Position numbers and translations under genes: made by a program
Notes under the pieces: model-generated
Seen by the model: only the letters and a program-made list of their open reading frames with translations
What the model was told of the DNA's origin: nothing
The model's database searches: none
Shown here: piece after piece, positions 1 to 7,049 of the stretch
Position numbering within the stretch: position 1 is the first letter of the stretch
Layout: each line of letters starts with the position of its first letter
Assembly (NCBI GenBank): GCA_030618945.1
Contig: JAUXCI010000027.1
Span: forward strand, 1 to 15,426
Source of the DNA: Flavobacteriaceae bacterium
Lineage (GTDB): Bacteria > Bacteroidota > Bacteroidia > Flavobacteriales > Flavobacteriaceae
Direction: 5' to 3'
Length of the DNA stretch: 15,426 nt

Positions 1-1
1 C

Positions 2-694
2 ACGGCGAATGCCATTTATTCACAGGCGTACGATATCCCCGCCGTCATCCTTGATGGCAATGTGAAACGGGTATTAGCCCGTTACTTCGCTGTCGAAGGT
101 TGGCCGGGAAAGGCAAATATCCATAAAAAACTCTGGAATTTTGCCGCTGATTTACTACCCGGGAATCGAGGTGCGGATTACAGCCAGGCGATCATGGATC
201 TGGGGGCAACACTGTGTACACGTAGCAAACCTGCATGCGAACAATGCCCGGTGCAAAAAAACTGCAGGGCATTTATAGAAAATTCCGTGGCTCTGTTTCC
301 AGCTTCGAGACCTCGTCTGAAAATTACCAAAAAATCATTCCAGATGCTTATCCTTATTAGTGGAGACGGAAAGGTATTGCTCGAACGACGTCCACCAAAT
401 GGTATCTGGGGTGGCCTGTGGTCATTGCCGGCGGATGACGATGGACGTCCATTACAAAAACGACTGGGAATAGAAACTGGCGAATTGCGGTCATTACCCA
501 GCCTGAAACATCAACTAACCCATATTCAGATGAGCATCCAACCGCTAATTAGCCATTCAGAACCTGTCGCAAGAAGCGTAGAATGTTCATCTGATCAGGA
601 CTGGTTCGGTCAGGATGACTGGCCAAACCTCGGCCTGCCCAAACCGGTCAGACAACTTTTGGAAATACACTGGAGCTTGGTGGAACATGACTGA
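2..694 (+). CDS. mutY: Adenine DNA glycosylase MutY, 3' part (5' end cut by window edge)
   Basis: This glycosylase removes adenine mispaired with 8-oxoguanine in base excision repair. The frame is open from base 2, so the GTG at 62 is an internal valine in the conserved stretch ILDGNVKRVLAR and not the start. Seen directly: the end of the helix-hairpin-helix glycosylase domain; the four-cysteine iron-sulfur loop C-x6-C-x2-C-x5-C with Cys codons at 215, 236, 245 and 263; then a C-terminal MutT-like domain (RRPPNGIWGGLWSLP, around 387-431) that in the family recognises 8-oxoguanine. The catalytic Glu/Asp region lies mostly upstream of the window. The sequence resembles gammaproteobacterial MutY, and G+C is about 51% over the first 240 bases, higher than the rest of the window. 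It overlaps the next start codon by 8 bases, as expected for a mutY-yggX pair. Identity is secure; the organism differs from that of the remaining genes. Confidence 0.95.
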   Translation, partial: TANAIYSQAYDIPAVILDGNVKRVLARYFAVEGWPGKANIHKKLWNFAADLLPGNRGADYSQAIMDLGATLCTRSKPACEQCPVQKNCRAFIENSVALFPASRPRLKITKKSFQMLILISGDGKVLLERRPPNGIWGGLWSLPADDDGRPLQKRLGIETGELRSLPSLKHQLTHIQMSIQPLISHSEPVARSVECSSDQDWFGQDDWPNLGLPKPVRQLLEIHWSLVEHD

Positions 695-740
695 ACGTAT
701 GGTTAACTGCATAGTGCTGAATGAGGAATTGCCAGGACTT
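687..740 (+). pseudogene. yggX: YggX (iron trafficking / oxidative damage protein), 5' fragment only
   Basis: The ATG at 687 overlaps the mutY stop (ATGACTGA) and begins the peptide MTERMVNCIVLNEELPGL. This has the form of the YggX N-terminus: a short basic start, a conserved Cys at residue 8 (Cys7 in Escherichia coli MSRTIFC), then a NEELPGL-like segment. YggX is a small protein of about 90 residues linked to Fe(II) handling and Fe-S cluster protection, and yggX directly follows mutY in many Gammaproteobacteria. Here the homology stops after about 18 residues. The expected continuation (PPYPG, then a conserved WxxWQxHQTMLINE-type core) is missing and M3 peptidase sequence follows in the same frame. 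A second in-frame ATG lies at 699. The assignment rests on a short peptide plus gene order. Confidence 0.7.
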
Positions 741-2189
741 CCTGAGGGTGTAATTGAAGGAGCGCGAATGCTGGCTGAAGAAAAAAAAATGGATGGGTGG
801 ATCTTTACTTTAGACTATCCAAGTTATATTCCTTTTATGACATACGCTAATAATCGTCAAGGCCGTGAAAAATTGGCAAAGGCATTTGGATCCAGAGGAA
901 TGAAAAATGATAAGTACGACAATCAGGACATCGTATTAAAAATTGTGAGCCTTCGTCACAAACGAGCTCAACTTTTGGGCTATCAATCACATGCCCATTA
1001 TGTGTTAGAGGAACGAATGGCTGAAAAACCAGAGAAAGTAATGTCCTTCCTCAATAATTTACTGACAAAAGCCAAACCTGCGGCTATAAAGGATTTTAAC
1101 AGGGTTCAGGAACTCGCAAAAGAAGATGGCATAGAAGATATGCAAAAATGGGACGGCGCTTATTATTCAGAAAAGCTTAAAAAAGCTGTTTTCGATTTAG
1201 AAGATGAACAGCTAAAACCGTATTTCCAACTTGAAAATGTGATCCAAGGCGTTTTTGACATTGCTGAAAAATTATATGACCTACACTTTGAAGAAATCAC
1301 AGAAATAGATAAATATCATACGGATGTCAAAACCTATAAAGTAACCGATGGAAAGGGGGAGTTTGTTGCGCTTTTTTATGCAGATTTCTTTCCTAGAAAA
1401 GGAAAACGAAATGGGGCCTGGATGACTTCTTACAAAGGTCAGTGGAAAAAAGATGGAGTCAATTCAAGACCTCATATTTCAATTGTTTGCAACTTTACCA
1501 AGCCAACCTCAACAAAACCTTCTCTCTTAACTTTTAATGAGGTAACCACCTTGTTTCACGAATTTGGACATGCTTTGCACGGTATGCTGGCTAACACTAC
1601 CTACCCTAACTTATCAGGGACCAATGTATATTGGGACTTTGTAGAATTACCAAGTCAGGTTCTGGAGAACTGGTGCTATGAAAAAGAAGCGCTTAATTTG
1701 TTTGCGAAGCATTACCAAAATGGCGAAATCATCCCTATGGATCTGGTTCAAAAAATTAAAGATTCTGCCAATTTTCTGGAAGGAATGACTACCCTACGGC
1801 AGTTAAGTTTTGGTTTGCTGGACATGGCTTATCATTCTAAAGACCCTGACGCGATCAAAAGTGTAAAAGTCTTTGAAAAAGATGCCTTTGGTGAAACACA
1901 ACTCTATCCTGATGTAGAAGAAAACTGTATGAGCACAGCCTTTTCACATATTTTTCAAGGGGGGTATTCATCGGGCTATTACAGTTATAAATGGGCTGAA
2001 GTATTAGATGCCGATGCCTTTGAGGCTTTTAAAGAAAAGGGGATTTTCAATAAGGAAGTTGCGGCAAAATTTAAAAACAACATTTTAAGTCAAGGTGGGA
2101 CCCAAAAACCTATGGAGCTCTATAAAAAATTCCGGGGAAAAGAACCCAGCGTAGATGCCCTATTGAAAAGGGCAGGCCTGCTGGAATAA
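687..2189 (+). CDS. M3-family zinc oligopeptidase (dipeptidyl carboxypeptidase type), N-terminally truncated and fused in frame to YggX start
   Basis: From about codon 18 onward this is a Bacteroidota M3 (thimet oligopeptidase/Dcp-like) metallopeptidase, a family that cleaves short peptides. The zinc site is intact: HEFGH at 1557-1571 (His291 and His295 counted from 687, with catalytic Glu292) and the third ligand Glu320 in WDFVELPSQ (codon 1644). Further family blocks are FTLDYPSYIPFMTYANN near the start, the substrate-loop region around FSHIFQGGYSSGYYSY, and the C-terminal KRAGLLE. Full-length relatives are about 680-700 residues; this frame has 500, so roughly the first 190 residues of the helical N-terminal domain are absent. 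The frame is also open upstream to 615, but that part is the other frame of mutY. ATG 687 is the yggX start, not a native peptidase start. The truncated product would probably not fold normally. I infer that the native gene is intact in its own genome and was cut here by a join. Confidence 0.88.
   Translation: MTERMVNCIVLNEELPGLPEGVIEGARMLAEEKKMDGWIFTLDYPSYIPFMTYANNRQGREKLAKAFGSRGMKNDKYDNQDIVLKIVSLRHKRAQLLGYQSHAHYVLEERMAEKPEKVMSFLNNLLTKAKPAAIKDFNRVQELAKEDGIEDMQKWDGAYYSEKLKKAVFDLEDEQLKPYFQLENVIQGVFDIAEKLYDLHFEEITEIDKYHTDVKTYKVTDGKGEFVALFYADFFPRKGKRNGAWMTSYKGQWKKDGVNSRPHISIVCNFTKPTSTKPSLLTFNEVTTLFHEFGHALHGMLANTTYPNLSGTNVYWDFVELPSQVLENWCYEKEALNLFAKHYQNGEIIPMDLVQKIKDSANFLEGMTTLRQLSFGLLDMAYHSKDPDAIKSVKVFEKDAFGETQLYPDVEENCMSTAFSHIFQGGYSSGYYSYKWAEVLDADAFEAFKEKGIFNKEVAAKFKNNILSQGGTQKPMELYKKFRGKEPSVDALLKRAGLLE
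711..750. other. Junction between gammaproteobacterial and Bacteroidota sequence
   Basis: Left of this zone everything reads as gammaproteobacterial mutY-yggX; right of it everything reads as Bacteroidota. The two families look alike exactly here: YggX has a NEELPGL-like segment and M3 peptidases have a GLPEG-like segment, so the exact breakpoint is hidden by short shared sequence, most likely within 729-745. No insertion-sequence end, direct repeat, tRNA or integrase is visible at the join. Confidence 0.75.
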
Positions 2190-2237
2190 AATTACAATCC
2201 CTTGTTAAAGTCTTGGATGGGGCTCAAATCAATTTAT

Positions 2238-2256
2238 CATTAACTTCCTATTAATG
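2238..2256. repeat. Short inverted repeat upstream of lpdA
   Basis: CATTAA (2238-2243) and TTAATG (2251-2256) form a perfect 6-base inverted repeat around a 7-base spacer. It begins 30 bases upstream of the putative -7 element. It could be an operator half-site pair or chance in AT-rich DNA. It is too weak and has no following T-run, so it is not called a terminator. Confidence 0.25.
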
Positions 2257-2267
2257 CTTAAATATCT

Positions 2268-2275
2268 TATTTTTG
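2268..2275 (+). promoter_or_regulatory. Putative Bacteroidota -7 promoter element for lpdA
   Basis: TATTTTTG matches the Bacteroidota -7 consensus TAnnTTTG exactly and lies 25 bases before the lpdA ATG, inside the 111-base gap after the peptidase gene. No clear TTTG/TTG -33 element is seen 19-21 bases upstream. Such a match can occur by chance in AT-rich sequence. Confidence 0.4.
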
Positions 2276-2300
2276 CATGCATTAAAATTGAACAGAATTT

Positions 2301-3704
2301 ATGAAAGCATATGACGTTGCCGTAATAGGATCAGGACCTGGAGGTTATGTTGCCGCCATTCGATGTGCCCAATTAGGCTTAAAAACAGCGATAATAGAAA
2401 AATACAACACACTTGGCGGAACCTGTCTAAACGTAGGATGTATCCCTAGTAAAGCACTTCTTGATTCTTCTCACCACTATGAAGACGCTGTAAAACATTT
2501 TGATGCTCATGGTATAGAAATAACAGGTGATTTAAAATTTAACCTTGAAAAGATGATCAACCGTAAACAAACGGTTGTTGATCAAACTACAGGAGGTATT
2601 GATTTTCTGATGAAGAAGAATAAAATCGATGTTTTTCACGGACTTGGAAGCTTTAAAAATGCCGATCATATTTTGATCAGCAAAAGCGATGGTTCATCCG
2701 AGGAAATAGAAGCCAAAAATACGATTATTGCCACTGGCAGTAAACCAGCCAGTCTTCCGTTTATCAAAATTGATAAAGAAAGAATTATTACTTCAACCGA
2801 AGCGCTAAAATTAAAAGAAGTACCTAAGCATTTGGTGGTAATTGGTGGGGGTGTAATCGGTCTTGAACTGGGTCAAGTATATAAAAGACTTGGGGCGGAG
2901 GTAACCGTAGTTGAATATATGGACAAAATCATACCTACCATGGACGCCGATCTGTCAAAGGAGCTAAACAAAGTATTGAAAAAGCAAAAATTTAAAATCA
3001 AGGTTTCCCATAAGGTAAAGTCTGTTTCGAGAAAAGGAAATGAAATCATTGTTCTTGCCGATGACAAAAAGGGTAATGAAATTGAAATCAAGGGTGATTA
3101 TTGCCTCGTTTCGGTTGGGCGAAAAGCCTATACAGAAGGTCTACAACTTGAAAAAATTGGACTTAATTCCAATACTAGAGGACAGGTTGAAGTAAACGAA
3201 AAGCTTCAGACCAGCATTCCTAATATTTATGCCATAGGTGACGTGATACGGGGGGCTATGCTGGCACATAAAGCGGAAGAAGAAGGCACCATGGCTGCTG
3301 AGATCATTGCAGGGCAAAAACCTCATATTGATTACAATCTGATTCCGGGGGTCGTTTATACGTGGCCTGAAGTAGCCTCTGTTGGTAAAACCGAGGAACA
3401 ACTCAAAGAATCTGGCCTTGAATATAAAAAAGGCAGCTTTCCGATGCGCGCTTTGGGAAGAGCCAGAGCGAGTATGGATATTGATGGAATGGTAAAGGTT
3501 CTTGCTGACGCCAAGACGGACGAAATTCTGGGAGTTCATATGATTGGGGCCAGAGCCGCAGATATGATTGCAGAGGCTGTTGTAGCCATGGAATTCAGAG
3601 CATCAAGTGAAGATGTTGCCAGAATGAGTCATGCCCACCCAACCTACACTGAGGCTATTAAAGAAGCGTGTTTGGCTGTTGATGGTAGAGCATTACACGT
3701 TTAA
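2301..3704 (+). CDS. lpdA: Dihydrolipoyl dehydrogenase (E3)
   Basis: This is the FAD-containing E3 subunit shared by the pyruvate and 2-oxoglutarate dehydrogenase and glycine cleavage complexes. It reoxidises dihydrolipoyl groups and passes electrons to NAD+ in the cytoplasm. Seen directly in 467 residues: an N-terminal FAD-binding GSGPGGY loop (residues 10-16); the redox disulfide GGTCLNVGC with Cys42 and Cys47; a second Rossmann loop VVIGGGVIGLELG for NAD; the second FAD contact YAIGDV; and the C-terminal interface motif HAHPTYTE with the active-site pair His446-Glu451. Length and all catalytic residues are normal. The ATG at 2301 places the FAD loop at the usual distance from the start. 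It stands alone, with its own putative promoter and no E1/E2 genes beside it, as is common for a shared E3. Confidence 0.97.
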   Translation: MKAYDVAVIGSGPGGYVAAIRCAQLGLKTAIIEKYNTLGGTCLNVGCIPSKALLDSSHHYEDAVKHFDAHGIEITGDLKFNLEKMINRKQTVVDQTTGGIDFLMKKNKIDVFHGLGSFKNADHILISKSDGSSEEIEAKNTIIATGSKPASLPFIKIDKERIITSTEALKLKEVPKHLVVIGGGVIGLELGQVYKRLGAEVTVVEYMDKIIPTMDADLSKELNKVLKKQKFKIKVSHKVKSVSRKGNEIIVLADDKKGNEIEIKGDYCLVSVGRKAYTEGLQLEKIGLNSNTRGQVEVNEKLQTSIPNIYAIGDVIRGAMLAHKAEEEGTMAAEIIAGQKPHIDYNLIPGVVYTWPEVASVGKTEEQLKESGLEYKKGSFPMRALGRARASMDIDGMVKVLADAKTDEILGVHMIGARAADMIAEAVVAMEFRASSEDVARMSHAHPTYTEAIKEACLAVDGRALHV

Positions 3705-3790
3705 ATCCCGACCATTATTGAGATCATTTTTTTTGCAAACTAATCTTATGGCTAATTACCGTCAATTATAATTTAAGCAATTGTTTTAGG

Positions 3791-6166
3791 ATGAAAATAA
3801 AAGGATTGAGTATCATTTTTCTTTTACTGTCTACAGCCCTATTTGCCCAGGAAAAATATTCCATCAGTGGCACCGTCAAAGATCAAAGCAGTGGTGAGAC
3901 CTTGTTTGGAGCAACCGTTTTTATCAAGGATACTTCGATCGGTACTACTACTAATGAATATGGATTTTATTCTATTAGGGCTCCATCAGGTCCCTATACC
4001 TTAGTGATTTCCTATTTGGGTTTTGATGATATCGAAAAAGAAGTGGTGTTGGATAAGGACCAGAGTATAATGGTAGAACTTGCTGAGACCTCAAAACAAT
4101 TGAATGAGGTCATACTCCGTACCGAAGATTCTGAAGAAATAAGTCTTCGAAGGCCTCAAATGAGTGTTTCAAAACTTAATGTGGCTACTATAAAGCAAAT
4201 GCCCGCAGTTCTGGGTGAAGTCGACATTATAAAATCCATTCAATTGCTTCCAGGCGTAACCAATAACGGAGAAGGATCAGCCGGATTTAATGTTCGGGGT
4301 GGATCCGTTGATCAGAATCTAGTTTTGTTGGATGAGACCATTATTTACAATACGTCGCATTTATTGGGATTTTTCTCAATCTTCAATGCTGATGCCATTA
4401 AAGATGTCAAATTGTACAAGGGTAATATTCCGGCGCAATATGGAGGAAGAGCATCATCCGTTTTAGACGTGCGCCAAAAAGATGGGAACAACAAAAATTT
4501 TGCGCTTACGGGTGGAATCGGAACAGTCTCCTCACGATTGGCAATTGAAGGGCCAATAATCAAGGACAGAAGTTCTTTTCTGGTGGCTGGGAGAGGTTCA
4601 TACGCACATTTGTTTTTAAAACTCAGTGAAGAGCTTAAAGACAACAGCGCCTATTTCTATGATCTTAACCTTAAAACTAACTTTGAGATTAATGAAAATA
4701 ATCAACTTTTTCTCTCAGCTTATTTTGGAAGAGATGTTTTCACTTTTGCGGAAAATTTCAATAGCTCTTATGGCAATGGCTCAGGAAACCTTAGATGGAA
4801 TCATGTTTTTAATGATAAAATATTTTCAAATTTATCTCTGAATTATAGCAAATATGATTATCAACTCGAGATCAATGCTTTTGAATTTGACTGGATATCA
4901 CAAATCGATAATTACAATCTTAAATACGGCCTAAGCTATTATATCAATAATGATATTAAACTGGATTTTGGAATAAACGGCATCCATTATCTGTTTAATC
5001 CAGGAGAAATCAGCCCAACCACAGAAACTTCGGGTATCAATTATCTCTTACTGGATCAAAAAAGCGCGATTGAAGGCGGGATCTATATTGGTGCTGAACA
5101 CAGGATTTCGTCAAAATTCTCTTTGCAATATGGTCTCCGATTTAGTTCTTTCGCCAGGCTGGGCGGACAATCTTTAGTAGATTATAAAAATGACCAACCT
5201 GTTGTTTATAATAAAGTACTGGACATCTATCAGAGAGGCACTCCAATTGGAGAAACAGCATACGACAAAAATGAGGTAATCAGTAGTTTTGGTAATTTGG
5301 AACCCCGATTGGCTTTATCTTTTCAAATCAATGATCACTCATCCGTAAAAGCAGGTTATTCAAGAGTGGCCCAATATATCCATCTTTTGTCAAATACAAC
5401 GTCAGTAACGCCTATTGACGTGTGGACGCCCAGTGGCCCCTTTATTGAACCACAACTTTCGGATCAATATGCTTTGGGGTATTTTAAAAAATTTAAAGAC
5501 AATATGCTCTCCTTAGAAGTTGAAGCTTATTACAAAGAGGTAGACAATCGCATTGACTATATCGATGGTTCAAACCTGATTGGAAATAACACGATAGAAA
5601 CAGAAATTCTAAGTGGGGAAGCCAAAGCCTTTGGGCTGGAATTTTTGCTGAGAAAAACCAAAGGAAGTTTTACGGGCTGGGTGGCTTATACCATTTCTAA
5701 ATCAGAACAGAGAACACCAGGTGGAAATGCGGGAGGCCCAGGTATTAATGGTGGTAATTGGTATTATACCCCTTATGACAGAACACATGATATTTCTATT
5801 ACCGGATCATACAGGCTAAATAAGAAATGGAGTTTTGGTGCAAATCTCATCTACCAAACGGGAAGGCCAGTCACCTACCCGGACGGCCAATATGAATATG
5901 AAGGGCTATCAATTGCAAATTATTCTGATCGTAACTCAGACAGGTTAACCGCGTATCACAGAATAGATATTTCTGCCACACTTGTTCCAGGCAAACCCAA
6001 TAAAAAATGGAGGGGTGAATGGGTGTTTGGCATCTATAATATTTATGATAGGAAAAATGCTGCATCTATTTCATTTTCTCAAAATAAAGAAACTGGACTA
6101 AATGAGGCAACCCGAATCGCCATATTTGGCATCGTCCCTTCTGTGACCTATAATTTTAAATTTTAA
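3791..6166 (+). CDS. TonB-dependent outer-membrane receptor with carboxypeptidase-regulatory-like N-terminal domain
   Basis: This outer-membrane active transporter of the SusC/FecA superfamily is powered by TonB-ExbBD; its substrate is unknown. In 791 residues I see a signal peptide (MKIK, a hydrophobic segment, likely cleavage after ALFA near residue 19); a CarboxypepD_reg-like beta-sandwich at about 24-100 (SISGTVKDQSSGETLFGATV, then GTTTNEYGFYSI); a plug domain at about 125-235 containing VRGGSVDQNLVLLDE and the end motif PAQYGGRASSVLDV; then a long beta-barrel finishing at the aromatic terminal residue of TYNFKF. The usual SusC length is about 1000 residues, so this is the shorter form typically paired with DUF4249 proteins rather than SusD. 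The next gene starts one base after its stop, so the two are surely co-transcribed. I see no sigma or anti-sigma gene and no clean promoter match in the 86-base upstream gap. Confidence 0.93.
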   Translation: MKIKGLSIIFLLLSTALFAQEKYSISGTVKDQSSGETLFGATVFIKDTSIGTTTNEYGFYSIRAPSGPYTLVISYLGFDDIEKEVVLDKDQSIMVELAETSKQLNEVILRTEDSEEISLRRPQMSVSKLNVATIKQMPAVLGEVDIIKSIQLLPGVTNNGEGSAGFNVRGGSVDQNLVLLDETIIYNTSHLLGFFSIFNADAIKDVKLYKGNIPAQYGGRASSVLDVRQKDGNNKNFALTGGIGTVSSRLAIEGPIIKDRSSFLVAGRGSYAHLFLKLSEELKDNSAYFYDLNLKTNFEINENNQLFLSAYFGRDVFTFAENFNSSYGNGSGNLRWNHVFNDKIFSNLSLNYSKYDYQLEINAFEFDWISQIDNYNLKYGLSYYINNDIKLDFGINGIHYLFNPGEISPTTETSGINYLLLDQKSAIEGGIYIGAEHRISSKFSLQYGLRFSSFARLGGQSLVDYKNDQPVVYNKVLDIYQRGTPIGETAYDKNEVISSFGNLEPRLALSFQINDHSSVKAGYSRVAQYIHLLSNTTSVTPIDVWTPSGPFIEPQLSDQYALGYFKKFKDNMLSLEVEAYYKEVDNRIDYIDGSNLIGNNTIETEILSGEAKAFGLEFLLRKTKGSFTGWVAYTISKSEQRTPGGNAGGPGINGGNWYYTPYDRTHDISITGSYRLNKKWSFGANLIYQTGRPVTYPDGQYEYEGLSIANYSDRNSDRLTAYHRIDISATLVPGKPNKKWRGEWVFGIYNIYDRKNAASISFSQNKETGLNEATRIAIFGIVPSVTYNFKF

Positions 6167-6167
6167 A

Positions 6168-7016
6168 ATGATGAAAAATTATATATTAAAAAATATTGTG
6201 TTTTTGGTCATATTTTTTACTTCTTGTACTGATGTGATTGATCTCGAGGTTCCCGTAGCCCCTCCAAGATTGGTAATTGAGGCTTCTATTGACTGGGAGA
6301 AAGAAACCATAGGAAATTACCAGGAAATAAAACTAAGCCTATCAACACCTTATTTTGATAACTTGACGAATGATTTTGTAACTGGTGCTTCTGTAAAGAT
6401 CATTAACAATCAAGACAAGACAGAATTTGTTTTTACGGATCTAAAAAATGGTAAGTATACTACTAACGAATTCATTCCCGTAATGAATCAGTCTTATACG
6501 CTTGAAGTAGTTTATGAGAACGAAGTTTATCTCGCTACTGAAACCATGACTTCTGTAACCAATATTACCGATGTTTTCCAATCAACAGATAACGGATTTG
6601 ATAAGGATGCCTTAGAAGTCAATGTGGCTTTTAATGATCCCAAAGATGAAGTTAACTTCTATCTTGCTATCTTTCAAAGAAGAGGAGATCCTTTTCAATC
6701 ACTTTTTGACACTAATGATGAGTTCACTAATGGAAATGAAATGATCGTTTTTTACGAGAAGATTACTGACGAAGATACGGGTGAAACAGAATTTGAGCCC
6801 GGTGATATTGTAGATATTTCACTCCTGGGTATTTCTGAAGCTTATTTCAATTATATGCGATTGGTTATTGAGCAATCAAGAGGTTCGGGAGGACCTTTTA
6901 GTACTATTCCGGCCGAGGTAAAAGGAAATTGTTTTAATATTACGACGTCTGAAAATTATGCTTTTGGATATTTCAGGCTCGCTGAAGTTGACAGAACAGT
7001 TTATACCTTTGAATAA
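6168..7016 (+). CDS. DUF4249 family lipoprotein, partner of the TonB receptor
   Basis: A 282-residue putative lipoprotein. The N-terminus MMKNYILKNIVFLVIFFTSC is a short basic and hydrophobic signal ending in a lipobox, with Cys20 as the predicted lipidated residue. Next comes the TDVIDLEVP and PRLVIEASID segment typical of DUF4249 proteins, which carry this pattern just after the lipid anchor. The rest is predicted beta-rich: an Ig-like region at about 30-110 (GASVKIINNQ, GKYTTNE, YTLEV) and a larger C-terminal domain. There is no sequence similarity to SusD that I can see, but family members sit directly downstream of short TonB receptors and probably act with them at the cell surface, perhaps as a lid or substrate-binding partner; that role is inference. 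The start could be either of two adjacent ATGs (6168 or 6171), spaced for translational coupling to the receptor. Confidence 0.8.
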   Translation: MMKNYILKNIVFLVIFFTSCTDVIDLEVPVAPPRLVIEASIDWEKETIGNYQEIKLSLSTPYFDNLTNDFVTGASVKIINNQDKTEFVFTDLKNGKYTTNEFIPVMNQSYTLEVVYENEVYLATETMTSVTNITDVFQSTDNGFDKDALEVNVAFNDPKDEVNFYLAIFQRRGDPFQSLFDTNDEFTNGNEMIVFYEKITDEDTGETEFEPGDIVDISLLGISEAYFNYMRLVIEQSRGSGGPFSTIPAEVKGNCFNITTSENYAFGYFRLAEVDRTVYTFE

Positions 7017-7038
7017 AAAGAAAACTAATTTAACTTTT
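7008..7038 (+). promoter_or_regulatory. Putative Bacteroidota promoter for pabB
   Basis: TTTG at 7008-7011 (overlapping the end of the lipoprotein gene) and TAACTTTT at 7031-7038 are 19 bases apart, the spacing seen in Bacteroidota -33/-7 promoters. The -7 element differs from TAnnTTTG at its last base, although a G follows immediately. The start codon comes 11 bases later, so any leader would be very short. This is a suggestion from pattern only. Confidence 0.3.
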
Positions 7039-7049
7039 GTAGGATATAA

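Noticed and set aside
62..64. GTG as a start codon of mutY
   Set aside because: It encodes Val in the conserved LDGNVKRVLAR block and the frame is open to the window edge, so the gene is simply cut off.
615..686. N-terminal extension of the peptidase reading frame from ATG 615
   Set aside because: These 24 codons lie in another frame of the conserved mutY 3' end and resemble neither family; the likely start is ATG 687, which is the yggX start.
3141..3539. Minus-strand open frame of 132 codons inside lpdA
   Set aside because: It lies wholly opposite a well-conserved gene, has no recognisable domain and no own promoter context; it is a shadow frame.
3726..3735. Run of T after lpdA as an intrinsic terminator
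   Set aside because: No stable GC-containing stem precedes the run; the flanking sequence does not fold into an obvious hairpin by eye.
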